From JAGXTF01 sp040376005 (GTDB taxonomy: Bacteria; Bacteroidota; Bacteroidia; NS11-12g; UBA955): a stretch of DNA of 27,213 nucleotides. The stretch is taken from contig JBEIRK010000018.1 in assembly GCA_040376005.1 (NCBI GenBank), forward strand, positions 1 to 27,213. Reading direction: 5' to 3'. Positions 24,056-27,213 of this stretch are shown piece by piece. The stretch's first letter is position 1, and every line of letters begins with the position of its first letter. The notes beneath the pieces are model-generated. The model was not told where the DNA came from, made no database searches, and saw nothing but the letters and a program-made list of their open reading frames with translations. The position numbers were made by a program, and so were the translations under genes.

Positions 24056-25422
24056 TTTTTAGTGATCAATATTTTTTGACGCAACACAGGCCTGTTTTCC
24101 TTGTCGCGAAGGCTAAACACGTAAATACCCGCTGCCATCTTGGCGGTGCTCACCCACATTTCGTTTTTGGTGAGCTGGTAATGGTCGAGTACGAGTTGCC
24201 CACTCATGTCGTATACATCCATATACATTTCATTGGGCAGGTCAGAGTTGCGTTGTTCTACTATCACCTTTTGCCCTTCAGCAGCGAACAACTTTAGGTC
24301 ATTATAAGCAAAGGTGTCTTTCACCTTCATTTTTTGAATGTATTCCACCTTTACAGGCAATGAGGTGCGGTATACAGACAAGGAATAGCGCATTGCCGCA
24401 ATCTGCTGGTGGGTAAACATATTTTGGCAGAAGTGGGCGCTGTAGTCCATGTAGTTTTCAATCATGTCTGGAAACTGTTCAGCACCAGGGTCATTGCATG
24501 TATTTGCATTTGGGTTGCAGTCAAAATCACTTCTTACGCGTTGGTTGGGTGTATCAAAGATATAATCGTCAACTGCACATCCGCCACCTGTGGTTCCATC
24601 GCCCCAGATGTGGCGCAGTCCCAAGTAATGCCCCACTTCGTGCACTGCCACGCGTCCTTTACTGCTGTTATCCAATACCTGCGCTTGACCTTTAGAGAGT
24701 GGGTTGTTTCTTCCCACAATTTTGTAGTGCAGCACCACACCTTGGTTTGGGTCTGAAACCCAACTTTGAGATGTCCAAAAGGGGTGTCCATAGGGAGGAT
24801 ATGCAAATCCAAGGAGTGCATCTTGCCCAAGGTAGCTCAAATCGCACACCCATATGTTGAGGTATTTGGTGGGGTCCCATGCATCAGCTCCGCCATTGGA
24901 GCTGTCTTTCACGAGATTCAAATCATTTGAATAAAAGGTAGTTCTGCTCGTGGATTTGCGAACAATGCCCGTTGTTCCATTTCCATTGGGATCAACCGTA
25001 GCGAGTTCAAAGTTGATGCGGGTGTCTCCAGCGCGGCTTTTAAAAATGGCGCGGGTTTTGGAGGTGTCGGCATTCAAACGTCTGAAGTCTTGGTTTAATA
25101 CCTCCAACTGATTTTTTAGCAAGCTATCGTTGATGTTTTCAGCATTGTTGTTATGCAGCACATGGAACACTACAGGTAGGGTGTAAATGGTGTCGTAAAA
25201 GTAGGTGGTATCTTTAATGGGCGTTTTGCGGCTGCTTACCGCACGCTGATATACCGCATTGATGTACTGTTGGTCGTATTGTTTTCTAAATCCCGGATAC
25301 TGTTTTTCAAGTTGTTCCATGACCAGGTCATAGCCACAAATTTCTTTAGGCATTTCCTGCGCTTTAACCGCGGTAGCGGTGCTTAAAAGGGTTATGCTGA
25401 GAAGGAGTTTATAGAATCTCAT
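24052..25422 (-). CDS. Secreted M43 (pappalysin-like) zinc metalloprotease with T9SS sorting tail
   Basis: A 456-residue secreted protease. Signal peptide residues 1-21 (MRFYKLLLSITLLSTATAVK). A propeptide-like stretch comes before the catalytic domain, which starts near residue 80 (LPVVFHVLHN). The zinc site is HEVGHYLGLRH (His261, Glu262, His265, His271) and the Met-turn block is ENYMDYSAHFCQNMFTHQQ, both typical of M43 enzymes. The last 75 residues (MYMDVYDMSGQLVLDHYQLT, then MAAGIYVFSLRDKENRPVLR) are a type A T9SS sorting domain, so the mature enzyme should reach the cell surface or medium. The ATG overlaps the upstream hydratase stop as ATGA, and rsmI begins inside its own stop. No relation to those neighbours' functions is apparent. 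Confidence 0.93.
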   Translation of the reverse strand: MRFYKLLLSITLLSTATAVKAQEMPKEICGYDLVMEQLEKQYPGFRKQYDQQYINAVYQRAVSSRKTPIKDTTYFYDTIYTLPVVFHVLHNNNAENINDSLLKNQLEVLNQDFRRLNADTSKTRAIFKSRAGDTRINFELATVDPNGNGTTGIVRKSTSRTTFYSNDLNLVKDSSNGGADAWDPTKYLNIWVCDLSYLGQDALLGFAYPPYGHPFWTSQSWVSDPNQGVVLHYKIVGRNNPLSKGQAQVLDNSSKGRVAVHEVGHYLGLRHIWGDGTTGGGCAVDDYIFDTPNQRVRSDFDCNPNANTCNDPGAEQFPDMIENYMDYSAHFCQNMFTHQQIAAMRYSLSVYRTSLPVKVEYIQKMKVKDTFAYNDLKLFAAEGQKVIVEQRNSDLPNEMYMDVYDMSGQLVLDHYQLTKNEMWVSTAKMAAGIYVFSLRDKENRPVLRQKILITKN

Positions 25423-26201
25423 TGGCCTTTAAAATCAGGTTTTCTTTTTTCATTAAATGCTGCAACACCTTCTTTATAGTCATGACTTCTTCCTGCAATT
25501 TCTTGGCACCAAGCTTCATATTGAAGCATGGTATCTAAGTCGGAGTAATTGGCTTTGTTCAACATTTTTTTAATCATGCCTACCGCTTGGGTTGGTGCTT
25601 TTGCGTAATAATTGGCAACATTTTCAACCTCAGCATCGAGCTGTTCGGCGCTAACCACGCGGTTTATCATTCCCCATTCTAGGGCTTGTTGCGCGGTTAC
25701 TTTAGACGCCATGGTGGCGAGTTCAAAAGCCCGAGCAGGGCTTACGGCGCGAGGCAAAAAATAAGAAGAACCACTATCCGGAACCAATCCCACATTGATG
25801 AATACTTCGATAAGTGAAGCATGTTCAGCGGCAATGATAAAATCACAAGCCAAGGCCAATGATGCGCCCGCACCTGCCGCGACACCATTGAGTCGGCAAA
25901 TGATGGGTTTAGGCATTTCGCGCATGGCTTTAATGATGGGGTTATAGCGTTTGTATAGGCTTTCGCTAAGACTGCGATTTTTGCTTTCTGCGATGGCCTT
26001 TAAATCTTGGCCGCTGCAAAAAGCTTTTCCAGCACCTGTGAGCACAATCACACGAACTTCTGCATCGCGTGAAGCCTGTTTCAAGGCGTCTTGCAATTCG
26101 TAACTTTGTTCGTCGTTAAAGGCGTTAAATACGTCGGGCCTGTTAAGGCTTATATTGGCAATACTGCCATTTTTTTCATACAGAATGCAGCTGAAACTCA
26201 T
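25419..26201 (-). CDS. Enoyl-CoA hydratase/isomerase family protein, PaaG-like
   Basis: A 260-residue crotonase-fold enzyme. The oxyanion-hole segments are GAGKAFCSGQDLKAI and NGVAAGAGASLALACDFIIA. GLVPDSGSSYFLPR carries the aspartate used by PaaG-type isomerases instead of the two glutamates of classical hydratases, so it may isomerise a ring-epoxide or enoyl-CoA. No other phenylacetate-degradation (paa) genes are in view, so the substrate stays open. The ATG at 26201 is preferred; a TTG at 26240 would add 13 residues. The start overlaps the upstream PAP2-like gene as ATGA, and an internal TAnnTTTG match (TACATTTG) sits 13 bases before the ATG. Confidence 0.9.
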   Translation of the reverse strand: MSFSCILYEKNGSIANISLNRPDVFNAFNDEQSYELQDALKQASRDAEVRVIVLTGAGKAFCSGQDLKAIAESKNRSLSESLYKRYNPIIKAMREMPKPIICRLNGVAAGAGASLALACDFIIAAEHASLIEVFINVGLVPDSGSSYFLPRAVSPARAFELATMASKVTAQQALEWGMINRVVSAEQLDAEVENVANYYAKAPTQAVGMIKKMLNKANYSDLDTMLQYEAWCQEIAGRSHDYKEGVAAFNEKRKPDFKGQ

Positions 26202-26779
26202 AGAGAAAGTGTTGCAAATGTAGCCAAAAAACCAAGGCAAAACCCTGCAATAAGTTCTTTGTGGCTATGGGCTGACAATCCTTTTCGGGAGAGGTAAACC
26301 AAAACGCACAGGAGCAAAGAAATGCTCAAGATGATGCCGTTCTCTTCTCCACGGGAAAACAGGAACAGTTGTAATGCCGTGAATCCGGATACTCCTGTCA
26401 TGTGGGCGCTTACCTTAATCCAAGTAGCATTAAGTATCCAAAGTAAAAACAGGGATACCGTGGCGGCCCAAGACCAGGCAAACAAGTGTTCGTCAGTTTG
26501 TACGTAATAGACATAAGCACAGCCCATTGCGGCTCCAACAGTGGCGATGGGATAGCTCATATTGCGCTGCTCGCGCTTGTAAATATGAATGTCGGAAATG
26601 AAACCCATCCGCACCAAGCTATAAATTCCGGCCACGGGCAAGAGGGCAAAGAAGAAGGCGGTCCAAAAGAGGAATTCCCACTGTATCCAACCATCTAAGA
26701 TATTCAGATATAAAAATCCCCCTAGGGCAAAAGTGCCAGGGAAGAAAATGTAGGAAATGATCCTGTAAAAAAGCTTCAT
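26198..26779 (-). CDS. PAP2-superfamily-like membrane protein with degenerate phosphatase motifs
   Basis: A 193-residue integral membrane protein with about six hydrophobic segments. Residues KREQR (68-72), KVSAHMTG (His126) and SRKGLSAHSHKE (His171, Glu175) line up with the three motifs of the PAP2 phosphatase superfamily (K-x6-RP, PSGH, SR-x5-H-x3-D). The third is complete except for Asp to Glu, the second reads SAH instead of SGH, and the first is poorly conserved. It may dephosphorylate a lipid or isoprenoid phosphate or may have lost activity. The ATG at 26779 is chosen because a TATATTTG promoter element lies 11 bases upstream; a longer frame from 26842 would begin upstream of that element. 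It heads the five-gene overlapping operon. Confidence 0.7.
   Translation of the reverse strand: MKLFYRIISYIFFPGTFALGGFLYLNILDGWIQWEFLFWTAFFFALLPVAGIYSLVRMGFISDIHIYKREQRNMSYPIATVGAAMGCAYVYYVQTDEHLFAWSWAATVSLFLLWILNATWIKVSAHMTGVSGFTALQLFLFSRGEENGIILSISLLLCVLVYLSRKGLSAHSHKELIAGFCLGFLATFATLSL
26215..26222 (-). promoter_or_regulatory. Candidate internal -7 element before the PaaG-like gene
   Basis: The minus strand reads TACATTTG, an exact TAnnTTTG match, inside the 3' end of the PAP2-like gene and 13 bases upstream of the hydratase ATG. No -33 TTG was verified. It might give an extra, internal transcript of the last four genes. Confidence 0.3.
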
Positions 26780-26790
26780 GTCGGCTGCTA

Positions 26791-26798
26791 CAAATATA
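26791..26798 (-). promoter_or_regulatory. Candidate -7 promoter element of the five-gene operon
   Basis: The minus strand reads TATATTTG, an exact TAnnTTTG match, ending 11 bases before the ATG at 26779. No TTG was found 17-23 bases upstream. Its position supports the shorter reading frame for the first gene. Confidence 0.5.
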
Positions 26799-26890
26799 GC
26801 TTTCAAGCATGAATAACACGCGCTTATATGCGAAAAGCGCAATACACCAACAAGTTATACCTAGCTATCGGAACTAAGACTTTATCATAC

Positions 26891-26898
26891 TACCTTTG
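26891..26898 (+). promoter_or_regulatory. Candidate -7 promoter element of pheT
   Basis: TACCTTTG matches TAnnTTTG and ends 7 bases before the pheT ATG, implying a nearly leaderless transcript. No TTG was found at the -33 spacing. Confidence 0.5.
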
Positions 26899-26905
26899 CT
26901 GTTCC

Positions 26906-27213
26906 ATGATCATTTCTGTTTCCTGGCTTAGAGACCTTGTGCACACGACTGCGAGCACCCAAGAAATTGCTGACGCCCTTTCCGTATCGGGATTGGAGGT
27001 TGAACATTTTGATGTTTGGGAGAGCATTCCCGGCGGGCTTCAAGGCTTTGTAATTGGTGAAGTAAAGACCTGTGTAAAACATCCCAATGCAGACAAGCTT
27101 AGTGTTACAAAGGTGGATGTGGGTGCTGCAGAGCTGAGCCCAATTGTTTGTGGTGCTCCGAATGTAGCGGCAGGCCAGAAAGTGATTGTGGCGTTGCCAG
27201 GTGCAACAGTAAG
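26906..27213 (+). CDS. pheT: Phenylalanyl-tRNA synthetase beta subunit, N-terminal part
   Basis: The gene runs off the window end; 102 codons are visible. PheT forms the alpha2-beta2 enzyme with PheS and charges tRNA-Phe. The N terminus MIISVSWLRDLV, GLEVEHFD, then KHPNADKLSVTKVDVG and IVCGAPNVAAGQKVIVALPG are the EMAP-like/tRNA-binding region found at the start of bacterial beta subunits. pheS is not immediately upstream: the gene has its own promoter element and is divergent from the PAP2-like gene across a 126-base gap. Confidence 0.95.
   Translation, partial: MIISVSWLRDLVHTTASTQEIADALSVSGLEVEHFDVWESIPGGLQGFVIGEVKTCVKHPNADKLSVTKVDVGAAELSPIVCGAPNVAAGQKVIVALPGATV

Noticed and set aside
26820..26840. 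GCGCTT/AAGCGC inverted repeat between the divergent PAP2-like gene and pheT
   Set aside because: Six-bp arms with a nine-base gap; could be an operator, but nothing else supports it.

Overview
The window comes from the chromosome of a free-living-type Bacteroidota bacterium (phylum from content; genus not determinable by eye). The pointers are three proteins that look like type IX secretion system (T9SS) cargo (a giant PKD-repeat protein with a gliding-motility-type C-terminal domain, a beta-helix protein and an M43 metalloprotease, the last two with type A-like tails), a TonB-dependent receptor with a carboxypeptidase-regulatory-like N-terminal domain, a DUF2723 membrane protein, and several copies of the Bacteroidota -7 promoter element TAnnTTTG just upstream of start codons. 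No mobile element, CRISPR array, tRNA or rRNA gene was seen; the coding density is high and no gene is visibly broken.

Layout. (1) 1-1559, plus strand: the 3' end of der (ribosome-assembly GTPase) and rlmN. (2) 1832-6937, plus: a 1701-residue secreted protein made of about 18 PKD-like modules, followed by a strong terminator. (3) 10471-7046, minus: a sugar-nucleotide operon, WbpE/PorR-like aminotransferase, UDP-glucose 6-dehydrogenase and UDP-glucuronate decarboxylase (UDP-xylose synthase), all overlapping. (4) 10621-15007, plus: TonB-dependent receptor and, 4 bases later, a secreted beta-helix protein. (5) 20965-14990, minus: heavy-metal-binding domain protein, gltX, DUF2723 membrane protein, a terminator hairpin, and rlmB. 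(6) 21141-21788, plus: murein L,D-transpeptidase-like protein. (7) 26779-21811, minus: five head-to-tail overlapping genes (PAP2-like membrane protein, PaaG-like enoyl-CoA hydratase/isomerase, M43 protease, rsmI, lnt). (8) 26906 onward, plus: the 5' end of pheT, cut by the window edge.

How the genes fit together. Two themes run through the window. One is translation: der, rlmN, rlmB, rsmI, gltX and pheT. The other is the cell envelope and surface: T9SS cargo, a TonB receptor with its secreted partner, nucleotide-sugar synthesis, lipoprotein acylation, murein cross-linking and a GT-C-like membrane enzyme. The most promising lead for something not well described is the TonB-receptor/beta-helix pair at 10621-15007, which resembles a SusC/D arrangement but has a T9SS-tailed beta-helix protein where a SusD lipoprotein would be. 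Other leads are the terminator that ends exactly at the rlmB start codon, the dense Bacteroidota O-glycosylation-type motifs in the PKD protein, and the nucleotide-sugar operon that may feed T9SS cargo anchoring.
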